A stretch of 64,000 nucleotides of DNA from contig NZ_PJJP01000036.1 in the NCBI RefSeq assembly GCF_002929555.1, positions 141,088-205,087 on the forward strand, read 5' to 3'. Within the stretch, counting starts at the first letter, position 1; the number at the start of each line of letters is the position of its first letter. The DNA is from Cryobacterium sp. N22. Lineage in GTDB: Bacteria; Actinomycetota; Actinomycetes; Actinomycetales; Microbacteriaceae. Below, one piece after another: positions 16,402 to 24,556 of this stretch. The position numbers were made by a program, and so were the translations under genes. The notes below the pieces were generated by a model, which did no database searches, was not told the DNA's origin, and saw only the letters and a list, made by a program, of their open reading frames with translations.

Positions 16402-19400
16402 ATGAGTTTTCCGCACCTGCACGTCGCCAGCGCCTACTCGACGCACTATGGCGTGACCCTGCCGGAGGCCCTCGCCGGGCAGGCGGCCGCCGACGGGGCG
16501 ACCTTCCTGGCCGTCACCGACCGGGACGGACTGTACGGGGCCGTCAAGCACGTGCGCGCCTGCGTGGCCGCCGGCATCCGCCCGGGGCTCGGTGCCGACC
16601 TCGAGGTGCACGACGACGACACCCTGGCACCACTCGGCCGGGTGGTGGTGCTGGCGCACGGCGGCAGTACTGAGCCGAGCAGCACCGGTCAGAGCAGTGC
16701 CGGTCGCGGCTACGCGGCGCTCTGCCGGGCCGTCTCCAGCGCCCACGAGACCACGGTGGCCCGGCCCGGCCACCCGCCGAGCATCCCACGCGGCCGCCTC
16801 GCCGAGCTGGCCGGCCTGAACTCGTTGACGGTGCTGCTCGGCCCGGCCTCCGATGTCGGCGAGGCCGTCGAGCGCCGGGACAACCCGGGAGCCCGGGCGA
16901 ACCTTGTTCAGTGGCAACGGATCATGCCACCCCAGTCGCTCGCCATCGAGGTCGTCTGCCATCTCGCCGAACCGGGTATGCCGGGCAGCGTCGCACCGGC
17001 CACGCGCATGCTCGCCCTCGCCGAGTACGCCAGGCTGCCCGCCGTGCTCAGCAACGCGGTGCGCTATGGCACCGCCGATGAGGCGGTGACCGCCGACCTC
17101 GCCGATGCGGCCAGGCACCTCACGCCGCTCGCCCAGCTGCAGGAGGTCACGAGCCTGCAGGTCAACGGCCAGGCCTGGTTGAAGCCGGCGGCCGCCATGC
17201 GGCAGGTGGCCCGCATGGTGGTCGACGCCGGGCAGCACAGCGACGGAGCGCTGGCCCGGCTGCTGCGCGACACCCACGACCTCGCGGAGCGCTGTGCGCT
17301 CGACCCCGTCGGCGACATCGGGCTCGGCCGGCCGCGGATGCCGGAGGCCAGCGTGATCGGGGTCACCCGCGACCCGCTCGCCGAGCTGTGGGCCCGCGCC
17401 CGCCACGGCATCGACGAACGTTACGCCGACGCCGGGGGCCGCGGACTCACGGCGGCCCACGACAGGCTCGCCCACGAGATGGCGACGGTGGAATCGCTCG
17501 GCTTCGCCAGCTATTTCCTCACGGTGGCCACAGTCGCCGACATCGTGCGCGACATGGGCATCCGCATCCAGGCCCGCGGCTCCGGGGTCGGTTCGGTGCT
17601 CAACTACGCCCTGCACACCTCATCGGTGGAACCGATCGGCAACGGCCTGCTCTGGGAACGCTTCCTCTCCCCCGAACGGCAGACGCTGCCAGACATCGAC
17701 CTCGATGTGGAATCGGCCAGGCGGCACGACATCTACCGGAAGGTCTTCGAGACCTTCGGCGCCAGCAGGGTCTCGCTGATGTCGATGACCAACGCCTACC
17801 GCGGTCGCGGCGCCGTGCGGGACGCGGGTCTGGCCCTGGGCATGCCGGACACCCAGGTCGCCACGATCGCCAAGCAGATGTGGCGGTTCAACGCCCGCGA
17901 TTTCCGTGCGGCCCTGGCCGAGAAGCCGGAGCTGGAGGAGCTGGCCGCCGAGGTTCGGGAGTCGGCGCAGCTCGATCTGCTGGTGGACCTCACGGCCCGG
18001 CTCGACAGGCTGCCCAGGCACATCTCGGTGCATCCCTGCGGTGTCATCCTCTCCGACGCCTCGCTGCTGGATCGCACCCCGGTGCAGGCGAGCGGGATGG
18101 GCCTGCCGATGTCGCAGTTCGACAAGCACGACATGGACCCGATGGGCCTGATCAAGCTCGACATCCTCGGCGTCCGCATGCAGTCGGCCATGGCGCACGC
18201 CGTGGAGGAACACCATCGGCTCACCGGCGAGCACATCGACCTGGACCGGGTGCCGCTGGACGACCCGGCCACCTTCGAACTCATCCGCTCCATCCGCACC
18301 CTGGGCATCTTCCAGATCGAGTCCCCCGGTCAGATGGAGCTGGTGGGCAAGCTGCAGCCGGAGGTGTTCAACGACCTCACCGTGGAGATCTCGCTGTTCC
18401 GCCCCGGCCCGATGCAGAACAACATGCCGTTGCGCTACCTCGAGGCCCGGCACGGCGAGGTCGCCCCGGACTACATCCATCCCCGTTTCGAACCCATCCT
18501 GCGCGAGACCAACGGCGTGGTCATCTTCCACGAACAGGTGATGCGCCTCTTCGACGAGCTCACCGGATGCGGGCTCGGCCACGCCGACGTGCTGCGCCGG
18601 CACCTGGGCAAGCCGGAGCAGCTGAGCGTCATCGAGGCGTACGTGCGCGAGAACGCCCTCGGCCGCGGGTTCGACGCCCGCACCATCGACCGGGTCTGGA
18701 CGGTGCTGGCCGGATTCGGCAGCTTCGGCTTCGCCAAGGCGCACGGAGCGGCGTTCGCCCTGCCCACCTACCAGTCAGCCTGGCTGAAGACCCATCATCC
18801 GGCGGCGTTCCTGGCCGGATTGCTCACCCACGATCCGGGCATGTGGCCCAAAGACCTGCTCGTGGCCGAAGCACGGGTGCTCGGCGTGCCGGTTCTCGGC
18901 CTCGACGTGCAGCACAGCGCCCTGGACTACAGGGTGGAGTCCGTCGGCGCCGGCCAGGGCATCCGGATGCCGCTGCCCGAGCTGAGCGGATCGAGCGACG
19001 CCGAGCGCGCCCGCATCGTGCGGCACCAGCCGTTCACGTCACTGCAGGACTTTCGGGACCGGGTGCACCCGCGTCGGCGCACCTTCGAGGCCCTCGCCCG
19101 CGTCGGCGCGTTGGACAGCTTCATCGATCACGATCGCACCCGCCGGCACGAGCTGCTCGCGCACATCCAGTCGCTGCGGGGCACCGCCATCACCATCGCC
19201 GACGACCAGCTCGCCTTCGAAGTGCCGTTGCCGGTGCTGGACTACGAGGGTCCGCGCTTCGACACCGTCACCTCGCTGCAGCTGCGCGGGCGCACCCAGT
19301 CCGACCTCGAGCTGCTCGACACCGGGCTGGCCGTCGCCGGCCACCGGATGCGCAAGTACTACCCGCTGTTCGCCGAGCTCGGCGTCACCCCGGCCGCCCA

Positions 19401-19854
19401 ACTGGCCACCCTGCCCGGCGGCACCGACGTGCTCCTGGCCGGCGTGCGCCGGGCCACGAACACTCCGCCGATGCGGGACGGGCGCCGGGTGGTGTTCGTC
19501 AGCCTCGACGACGGCACCGGGCCGGTGGCCAACGTGGTGTTCTTCCACGACGCCCAGGAGCGCATCGGCGGCGGCGTCTTCCAGACCGAGCTGATGCTGG
19601 TGCGTGGTCGCACCCGCCGCTCCGGCGCCCGCGGGGTCTCGGTGACGGGTGAGGGCATGTGGGACCTGGTCACAGTCGCCAGGGACCGGGCCAGGGAACA
19701 GGCCAAAGCCCTCAAAGCGGCCAGGGCGGCGGCGTTGCTGGACACCGAACCAGCCGTCGCCGAGGGGGCGGCGGCCACCGCGGCGGCCCGGCAGCCGATA
19801 CGGCGGGCTGCCGGCTCCGGAACGACTGAATTCGACCTGTGGCAGAGTGCCTAG
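16402..19854 (+). CDS. dnaE2: Error-prone DNA polymerase III alpha subunit DnaE2 (ImuC)
   Basis: 1150 residues, the usual size for DnaE2. It starts with a PHP domain (FPHLHVASAYSTHYGVTLPEAL) whose metal-binding His pattern is degenerate. The C-family polymerase core includes RGSGVGSVLNYAL, LPDIDLDVESARR (catalytic Asp pair) and SRVSLMSMTNAYRGRGAVRD. The finger and OB-fold regions follow (SFGFAKAHGAAFALPTYQSAWLKTHHPAAF, then RVVFVSLDDGTGPVANVVFF). DnaE2 carries out SOS mutagenesis, normally with ImuA' and ImuB. Neither is present here. The stop interlocks with the stop of the convergent penicillin-binding protein gene in CTAG. Confidence 0.93.
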   Translation: MSFPHLHVASAYSTHYGVTLPEALAGQAAADGATFLAVTDRDGLYGAVKHVRACVAAGIRPGLGADLEVHDDDTLAPLGRVVVLAHGGSTEPSSTGQSSAGRGYAALCRAVSSAHETTVARPGHPPSIPRGRLAELAGLNSLTVLLGPASDVGEAVERRDNPGARANLVQWQRIMPPQSLAIEVVCHLAEPGMPGSVAPATRMLALAEYARLPAVLSNAVRYGTADEAVTADLADAARHLTPLAQLQEVTSLQVNGQAWLKPAAAMRQVARMVVDAGQHSDGALARLLRDTHDLAERCALDPVGDIGLGRPRMPEASVIGVTRDPLAELWARARHGIDERYADAGGRGLTAAHDRLAHEMATVESLGFASYFLTVATVADIVRDMGIRIQARGSGVGSVLNYALHTSSVEPIGNGLLWERFLSPERQTLPDIDLDVESARRHDIYRKVFETFGASRVSLMSMTNAYRGRGAVRDAGLALGMPDTQVATIAKQMWRFNARDFRAALAEKPELEELAAEVRESAQLDLLVDLTARLDRLPRHISVHPCGVILSDASLLDRTPVQASGMGLPMSQFDKHDMDPMGLIKLDILGVRMQSAMAHAVEEHHRLTGEHIDLDRVPLDDPATFELIRSIRTLGIFQIESPGQMELVGKLQPEVFNDLTVEISLFRPGPMQNNMPLRYLEARHGEVAPDYIHPRFEPILRETNGVVIFHEQVMRLFDELTGCGLGHADVLRRHLGKPEQLSVIEAYVRENALGRGFDARTIDRVWTVLAGFGSFGFAKAHGAAFALPTYQSAWLKTHHPAAFLAGLLTHDPGMWPKDLLVAEARVLGVPVLGLDVQHSALDYRVESVGAGQGIRMPLPELSGSSDAERARIVRHQPFTSLQDFRDRVHPRRRTFEALARVGALDSFIDHDRTRRHELLAHIQSLRGTAITIADDQLAFEVPLPVLDYEGPRFDTVTSLQLRGRTQSDLELLDTGLAVAGHRMRKYYPLFAELGVTPAAQLATLPGGTDVLLAGVRRATNTPPMRDGRRVVFVSLDDGTGPVANVVFFHDAQERIGGGVFQTELMLVRGRTRRSGARGVSVTGEGMWDLVTVARDRAREQAKALKAARAAALLDTEPAVAEGAAATAAARQPIRRAAGSGTTEFDLWQSA

Positions 19855-22127
19855 TCATTCCCCTCGGGAACGTCCGGTTCCGGTTCGTCCTGCCCGGTGT
19901 CGTCTCCCCCGACATCCTCATCCGCATCTGCATCCGCGTCTTCGTCCTCCGCTACCGCCGGAGGCGTGATGAACACCCCGGGGAACGGATCGCCACCGTA
20001 CTTCGCGTTCGCCACCGACATCACGGCCGGCCACATCCGGTGCCGCGCGGTGGCGGCGGGCCCGCTCTCGAAGTTGATTGCGCGCTGATTGGCGTTCCCG
20101 GTGACGGTGACGACGCCGACGACGGTGGCGACCTTGCTGCTCGCTCCGCTCATCCAGGTGTCCTTGGCGCCGTCGGTGGTTCCGGTCTTGCCGAACATCG
20201 GCACCCACGGCACCGTGCTGGTGTTCGACTGCACCGCGGTGCCCCTCGCCATCACCTGGCTGAGAGCCCACACCAGCTGATGGTTGGCGTCCGACAGCAT
20301 GGACTGCTCGCACCGCGAGATCGGGATCGGCACCTCGGTGCCGTCGGCGCCGATCATGCGGTCGATCACGATCGGTGTGCAGGTGGCACCGTTGTTGGCG
20401 ATGCCGGCGAAGGCGACGGCCATGCTCAGCGGGGCGATCTCGTTCGTGCCGATCACGGACGCCGCGCTCTGGCTCAGCGGTTCGCCGTCGGCGCGGTGCA
20501 CTCCGAAGGCCTCGGCCATCTTCCGGATCCCGCAGAGGTCGAGCCGCTTGGCCATGGCGATGAACCCCGTGTTGATCGAGCCGATGGTGGCCTCCAGCGC
20601 GCTGTAGTTGCCACCGGATTCGTTGGCGTCGTTCTTGGGGCTCCAGCCCTCCGAATCGTAATTCTGTGGGCCGAGGCAACTGTCGTTGAAGGTGCCCCAC
20701 GCGGATCTGGGCGCGGAGTCGACACGCTCGTCCAGGCTGTGGCCGGTGTTCAGCCAGTCCGCGAGGGTGAAGACCTTGTAGGTGGAGCCGGGCTGGAACC
20801 CGCTGGACCCCCCGGCGACAAAGTCGGTGTTGTAGTTCACGCTGCTCCAGTTGCTCCCGGTGGCCTGCACCTCGGGGTCCTGGCTGTAGTCCTTGTTCTG
20901 CGTCATGGCGAGGACCCGGCCGCTGCCGACCTCGACGCTCGAGATGACGGCGCCCACGTCCCAGCCGGCGCGGATCTTCGGCACGTTTTCGTTCATCGTC
21001 GAGATCGCCGCGTTCTGAAGGTCGAGGTCGAGGGTGGTGTACACGTCGAAGCCGCCGCGGCGGATGTTCTTGATCCGGGCATCCTCGTCGGCGCCGAAAA
21101 CGGGGTCGTTCGCCAGGACATGGATCACGTAGTCACAGAAGTACGCGTTTGCCCCGGCGGTCTGGCATCCGGTACTGGGCTCATGGATGATCGGCTCGAT
21201 GGGGGCCGCCATGGCCTCATCGAACTCGGCCTGGGTGATCTTGCCGTATCTGAGCATCTCCCCGAGGATGTAGTCGCGGCGCTGCCGGTTGTCCTGGTAA
21301 CCATTGGCCGCGCCATTGGTCTCGCTGGCCGGCCGGTCGAGCCTGAACTTGCCCGGGTTGTTCACGATGGCGACGAGGCTGGCCGCCTGTGCCACCGTGA
21401 GGCCGGACGCCGTGCTCCCGTAGTAGTAGGCGGCCGCGGCCTCGATGCCGTACACGCGGCCACCGAAGCCGGCGATGTTGAGGTACTGGCGCAGGATGTC
21501 GTTTTTTGCGTACTTCTTCTCCACGCCGATCGCCAGTCGCATCTCCTTGAGCTTGCGTGACGCCGTCGTCACCGTGGCCGCCGCGTAGCAGTCCGAGATC
21601 TCTTCCTGGCTGGGCAGCATCTCGCACTTCTGCACCAGCACGTTCTTGACGTATTGCTGGGTGATCGACGACCCGCCCTGCACGCTGCCCCGGAATGCCG
21701 TCGTCAACGCACCGCGCATGGTTCCCTGCAGGTCGACGCCGCCGTGGTCGTAGAACCGGGGGTCTTCTCCGGCGATCGCTGCGTCCTTCACGTTCTGGCC
21801 GATATCGTCCCAGCCGACCTCGACCCGGTTCTGGTCGTACAGGGTCGCGAGCAGGATCGGCGCTCCATCCGTGCCGGTGGCGTAGATGTTGCTGCGTTGG
21901 GCGAGCGGCTCGATCTCCAGGTAGTCCGGCAGGGTCTCGAAGACGTTGATCGTGCTGGTCGCCGCCACACCGGTGAGCGCCAGGACCGGTGTCAGGCTCA
22001 CGGTGACCAGCAGTCCGGCGATGGCGCTCGTTGCGACCAGGCCGATCAGGCCGCCGACGACACCACCGAAGGATCGCGGTGGCGTGACTCCGGTTCCGTT
22101 CATGCCGTTGGTGCCGTTGCTCACCAT
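19851..22127 (-). CDS. Class A penicillin-binding protein (transglycosylase/transpeptidase)
   Basis: 758 residues from the ATG at 22127. A short Asn/Gly-rich cytoplasmic tail precedes one membrane helix (~20-50). The glycosyltransferase-51 domain has catalytic Glu121 in IAGEDPRFYDHGGVD, plus GGSSITQQYVKN. The transpeptidase domain has Ser448 in GSTYK, SIN at 518-520 and KTGT further on. The extreme C-terminus is a very acidic Asp/Glu tail (EDEDADADADEDVGG). It polymerises and cross-links peptidoglycan at the outer face of the membrane. Alternative starts upstream to 22166 add only shadow sequence. The gene ends tail-to-tail with dnaE2. Confidence 0.93.
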   Translation of the reverse strand: MVSNGTNGMNGTGVTPPRSFGGVVGGLIGLVATSAIAGLLVTVSLTPVLALTGVAATSTINVFETLPDYLEIEPLAQRSNIYATGTDGAPILLATLYDQNRVEVGWDDIGQNVKDAAIAGEDPRFYDHGGVDLQGTMRGALTTAFRGSVQGGSSITQQYVKNVLVQKCEMLPSQEEISDCYAAATVTTASRKLKEMRLAIGVEKKYAKNDILRQYLNIAGFGGRVYGIEAAAAYYYGSTASGLTVAQAASLVAIVNNPGKFRLDRPASETNGAANGYQDNRQRRDYILGEMLRYGKITQAEFDEAMAAPIEPIIHEPSTGCQTAGANAYFCDYVIHVLANDPVFGADEDARIKNIRRGGFDVYTTLDLDLQNAAISTMNENVPKIRAGWDVGAVISSVEVGSGRVLAMTQNKDYSQDPEVQATGSNWSSVNYNTDFVAGGSSGFQPGSTYKVFTLADWLNTGHSLDERVDSAPRSAWGTFNDSCLGPQNYDSEGWSPKNDANESGGNYSALEATIGSINTGFIAMAKRLDLCGIRKMAEAFGVHRADGEPLSQSAASVIGTNEIAPLSMAVAFAGIANNGATCTPIVIDRMIGADGTEVPIPISRCEQSMLSDANHQLVWALSQVMARGTAVQSNTSTVPWVPMFGKTGTTDGAKDTWMSGASSKVATVVGVVTVTGNANQRAINFESGPAATARHRMWPAVMSVANAKYGGDPFPGVFITPPAVAEDEDADADADEDVGGDDTGQDEPEPDVPEGND

Positions 22128-22327
22128 TCTGAGTTCACCATGGTTCCGACGTCCGCCCCTCCACACCAGGCACGCCCAATCGCGCCAGTAGTCGTCTACT
22201 CAATGCCGCTCGGGAACGGTTCGCTAGGGGCTTGCCGAACCCCTCGAACAGGGGCAGTGCACCGCCGCACGGACGGCGCGGGTTTCGCGCGGCGTTAGAG
22301 TTGCGTGTCACGTTCTCTGGAGGAAAG

Positions 22328-22891
22328 ATGGCCGGACCGGCAATGCCCAATGTGCCCAGCAGGCGCAACGTCAAGGTGCTCACGGATGCGATCACCGCCC
22401 TGGAATCCGGAACCGGCGTGTCCGCGATGTTCCTGACCAAGCGCTACGGCGCCTTCACGATCGACGGCACCGCATTCATCTCCGCGTCGGTCAAGACGCT
22501 CACCGTCGGCGGTCGCTCCATCGAGCAGAACCTCAAGCCACACAAGTCGCTGCAGGCTCTGCGCACGCTTGAACCGAGCGAGGATGACACGACAGACGAG
22601 GCCCAGGGCGTCGCGCAGGATGCCGGCACACCCGCCGTGGCGCACGGCGACCTCATCTCGGTGCTCTTCGTCGACCCGGCCTACGGGCCGTTCACCGTCA
22701 CCGGGGTGGGTGTCGCGTCGACGGTGAGCGATGTGGTGCTCGTCGGCGGCTGGTTCGTCAGCCGGGCCGGCACCACGGCTCCCCGCGTCGTGAGCGTTGA
22801 GGTGTTGGCCGCGAGCGGCACCCACGAGTACCCGCTGCCGCCGCGGATCGTGAGTTGGGGCGAGGACACCGAAGGCGCGACCGAGTACTGA
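22328..22891 (+). CDS. Hypothetical protein
   Basis: 187 residues. The ATG at 22328 has an excellent ribosome site (GGAGGAAAG). The N-terminus is basic (MAGPAMPNVPSRRNVKVL). The middle contains SVKTLTVGGRSIEQNL and an acidic EPSEDDTTDEAQ linker. The C-terminal half alternates short beta-like stretches (LISVLFVDPAYGPFTVTGVGV, DVVLVGGWFVS) and ends in an acidic tail. No family is recognised and no membrane segment or signal peptide is seen. It is monocistronic and followed at once by a strong terminator-like hairpin. Confidence 0.75.
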   Translation: MAGPAMPNVPSRRNVKVLTDAITALESGTGVSAMFLTKRYGAFTIDGTAFISASVKTLTVGGRSIEQNLKPHKSLQALRTLEPSEDDTTDEAQGVAQDAGTPAVAHGDLISVLFVDPAYGPFTVTGVGVASTVSDVVLVGGWFVSRAGTTAPRVVSVEVLAASGTHEYPLPPRIVSWGEDTEGATEY

Positions 22892-22907
22892 AGCCCCTTA
22901 ACCGCGA

Positions 22908-22939
22908 AACGACCCGGCAGCGCATGCTGCCGGGTCGTT
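22908..22939. terminator. Bidirectional hairpin terminator
   Basis: A 13-bp perfect inverted repeat, AACGACCCGGCAG / CTGCCGGGTCGTT, with a 6-nt loop (CGCATG) lies between the ends of two convergent genes. With A- and T-ended arms it can serve both strands. Confidence 0.8.
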
Positions 22940-22955
22940 CGTGAAGCGGGGACGA

Positions 22956-23441
22956 CTACGCGCGAACGCCCGTGGCCGTGGTCTTCTTGGGCCAGGCCGG
23001 AGCGAGGGTCAGGATGGCCCAGCCGAACAGGCCGGACAGGACGCCCATGCCGATGGCGAAGGCCGAGACACCGAACGACACCACAGAGGTGAAGAGCGAG
23101 GTGCGCAGGAACGACGCGTTCATGACCGTCGCGCGCAGCGGGTCTTCCTTGTCGAGTTCGGCGTAGGTCTTGCCCTCGGCCATGTCCAGCGCGTGGTGGT
23201 TGATGATGTCGGCCTGCGCGAAGGCGGAGAACGGTCCGACGACCGGGGCGCCGGCGAGGAACGCGGCGTCCTCGGAGACGGTGATCTTTTCGGCGGAGAG
23301 CTGCGAGCTGACAACGCCCCAGACCACACCTCCACCGATGATCATGACGACGGCGCCGAGAATTCCGGCCCAGCCGATGAGCTTGAGGACCTTGACCTTG
23401 GTGGCTCCCAGGGTGGTGGCCGGAACGGTTGCTGTTGACAC
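22956..23441 (-). CDS. Hypothetical membrane protein
   Basis: 161 residues from a GTG at 23441 preceded by AAAGG. An ATG at 23477 is an alternative that adds 12 residues. Two membrane segments are visible: LIGWAGILGAVVMIIGGGVVWGVVSS (~residues 20-45) and FTSVVSFGVSAFAIGMGVLSGLFGWAILTLAP near the C-terminus. Between them is a ~60-residue loop with FAQADIINHHALDMAEGKTYAELD. Homologues are often labelled LigA ring-opening dioxygenase, which nothing in this sequence supports. Function unknown. Confidence 0.75.
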   Translation of the reverse strand: MSTATVPATTLGATKVKVLKLIGWAGILGAVVMIIGGGVVWGVVSSQLSAEKITVSEDAAFLAGAPVVGPFSAFAQADIINHHALDMAEGKTYAELDKEDPLRATVMNASFLRTSLFTSVVSFGVSAFAIGMGVLSGLFGWAILTLAPAWPKKTTATGVRA

Positions 23442-23564
23442 GATGTTGCCTTTCGTTGCGATTCTGAAGATACTCACAGTCTGGCAGCATCCGGTTTTCC
23501 CAGTCAGGGTACAAAGTCCCTGGCTTCAAATTCGGAACACTTAAGGTGCTGATCAGCGCGAAAA

Positions 23565-23594
23565 CGGCCTCACACATTTATATGCGTAAGGCCG
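23565..23594 (-). terminator. Rho-independent terminator of pflBA
   Basis: CGGCCTCACAC / GCGTAAGGCCG forms an 11-nt stem with two mismatches around an 8-nt AT-rich loop. It lies 31 nt beyond the pflA stop and on the minus strand is followed by GTTTTCGC. It may also work in the opposite direction. Confidence 0.6.
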
Positions 23595-23624
23595 ATATTC
23601 GTCGGTGTGTCAGATGTCGGAGCC

Positions 23625-24509
23625 CTAGAAGACCGTAAGTCCCCGCGCCTCGAACTGCCCGCGCACCCTGTTGAGCACATCGTTCTCCGGCGGGTGCACG
23701 CCATGCAGCGGGTACGGGATGCTCAGGCGGTCCCACTTGTCTTCGCCCATCTGGTGGAAGGGCAGGACCTCGACGCGCTGAACGTTGGGCCAGTTCGCGA
23801 TGATGTCGACGACGGCTTCGACGTTGTCGACGGCGTCTGTGAGCCCGGGTACCAGAACGAAACGCGCCCAGACCGGGATGTTGCGCTCGGCGAGCCTGTC
23901 GCCGAACGCGATCGTCGGTGCGAGTTCGCGGCCGGTGACCTTTTTGTAGGTCTCCGGCAGGCCCGACTTGACGTCGAGCAGCACCAGGTCGACGTTGTCG
24001 AGGAGTTCGTCGGAGGCGCTCTTGCCGAGGTAGCCGGAGGTGTCCAGGGTGGTGTGCACGCCCAGGGCGTGCGCCTCCTTGAACATCCGTTTCACGAACG
24101 CGGGCTGCATCAGCGGTTCGCCGCCGGAGATGGTGAGGCCACCGTTGGTGGCCTTGAAGACCCCCAGGTAGCGGGTCATGCGGGCGACGAGGTCCTCGAT
24201 GGGCGTGACCAGGCCGTCGCGCATCTTCCAGGTGTCGGGGTTGTGGCAGTACTGGCAGCGCAGCAGGCAGCCGGAAAGGAACAGGGTCATGCGGGTGCCG
24301 GGGCCGTCAACGGCCGTCACGAGCTCCCAGGAATGCACGCTGGCGACGGTGCCTTCGCGGATTGCCTTCATTTCGAGGGTGTGCAGTTCGGCCTTGCGGT
24401 CGACGTCGTTCAGGGCACTGATCTCGTCGGCCACGTCGACCGAGAGGTCAACGTGCTCGACGACAACAGGACAGGCAACGCTAGGGAAGCCGAGGTTGAT
24501 TGCGGTCAT
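23625..24509 (-). CDS. pflA: Pyruvate formate-lyase activating enzyme (radical SAM)
   Basis: 294 residues. The radical SAM cluster motif is Cys81-x3-Cys85-x2-Cys88 (CLLRCQYC), followed by GGLTISGGEPLMQP (SAM binding) and VDLVLLDVKSGLPETYKKVTG as in PflA. It abstracts hydrogen from the glycyl residue of PflB. The first ~46 residues are an extension compared with most PflA. The start at 24509 is supported by AGGACGAG upstream, while Met47 (24371) lacks a clear site. A 12-bp inverted repeat brackets the start codon. It follows pflB after ~47 nt and is presumably cotranscribed. Confidence 0.92.
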   Translation of the reverse strand: MTAINLGFPSVACPVVVEHVDLSVDVADEISALNDVDRKAELHTLEMKAIREGTVASVHSWELVTAVDGPGTRMTLFLSGCLLRCQYCHNPDTWKMRDGLVTPIEDLVARMTRYLGVFKATNGGLTISGGEPLMQPAFVKRMFKEAHALGVHTTLDTSGYLGKSASDELLDNVDLVLLDVKSGLPETYKKVTGRELAPTIAFGDRLAERNIPVWARFVLVPGLTDAVDNVEAVVDIIANWPNVQRVEVLPFHQMGEDKWDRLSIPYPLHGVHPPENDVLNRVRGQFEARGLTVF

Positions 24510-24533
24510 GGTCTCGTCCTACCTAGCGTTGCC
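24474..24533 (-). promoter_or_regulatory. 12-bp inverted repeat bracketing the pflA start codon
   Basis: GGCAACGCTAGG at 24474-24485 and CCTAGCGTTGCC at 24522-24533 are perfect complements. The 36-nt loop contains both the Shine-Dalgarno and the ATG (24507-24509). In the transcript this could form a stable hairpin presenting or occluding the start site. Alternatively it is a DNA operator inside the operon. Confidence 0.6.
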
Positions 24534-24556
24534 GGTCATCTGTTAAGGGTGTTCTT

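Noticed and set aside
16237..17616. 459-residue minus-strand frame opposite dnaE2
   Set aside because: Antisense shadow; no domain motifs, while the plus strand encodes a conserved polymerase.
16402..19854. Primary replicative DnaE1
   Set aside because: Length, degenerate PHP metal residues, LexA control and pairing with DUF6504 point to DnaE2.
22956..23441. Aromatic ring-opening dioxygenase LigA annotation
   Set aside because: The protein is a two-segment membrane protein with no dioxygenase motif; that label is a common propagated error.
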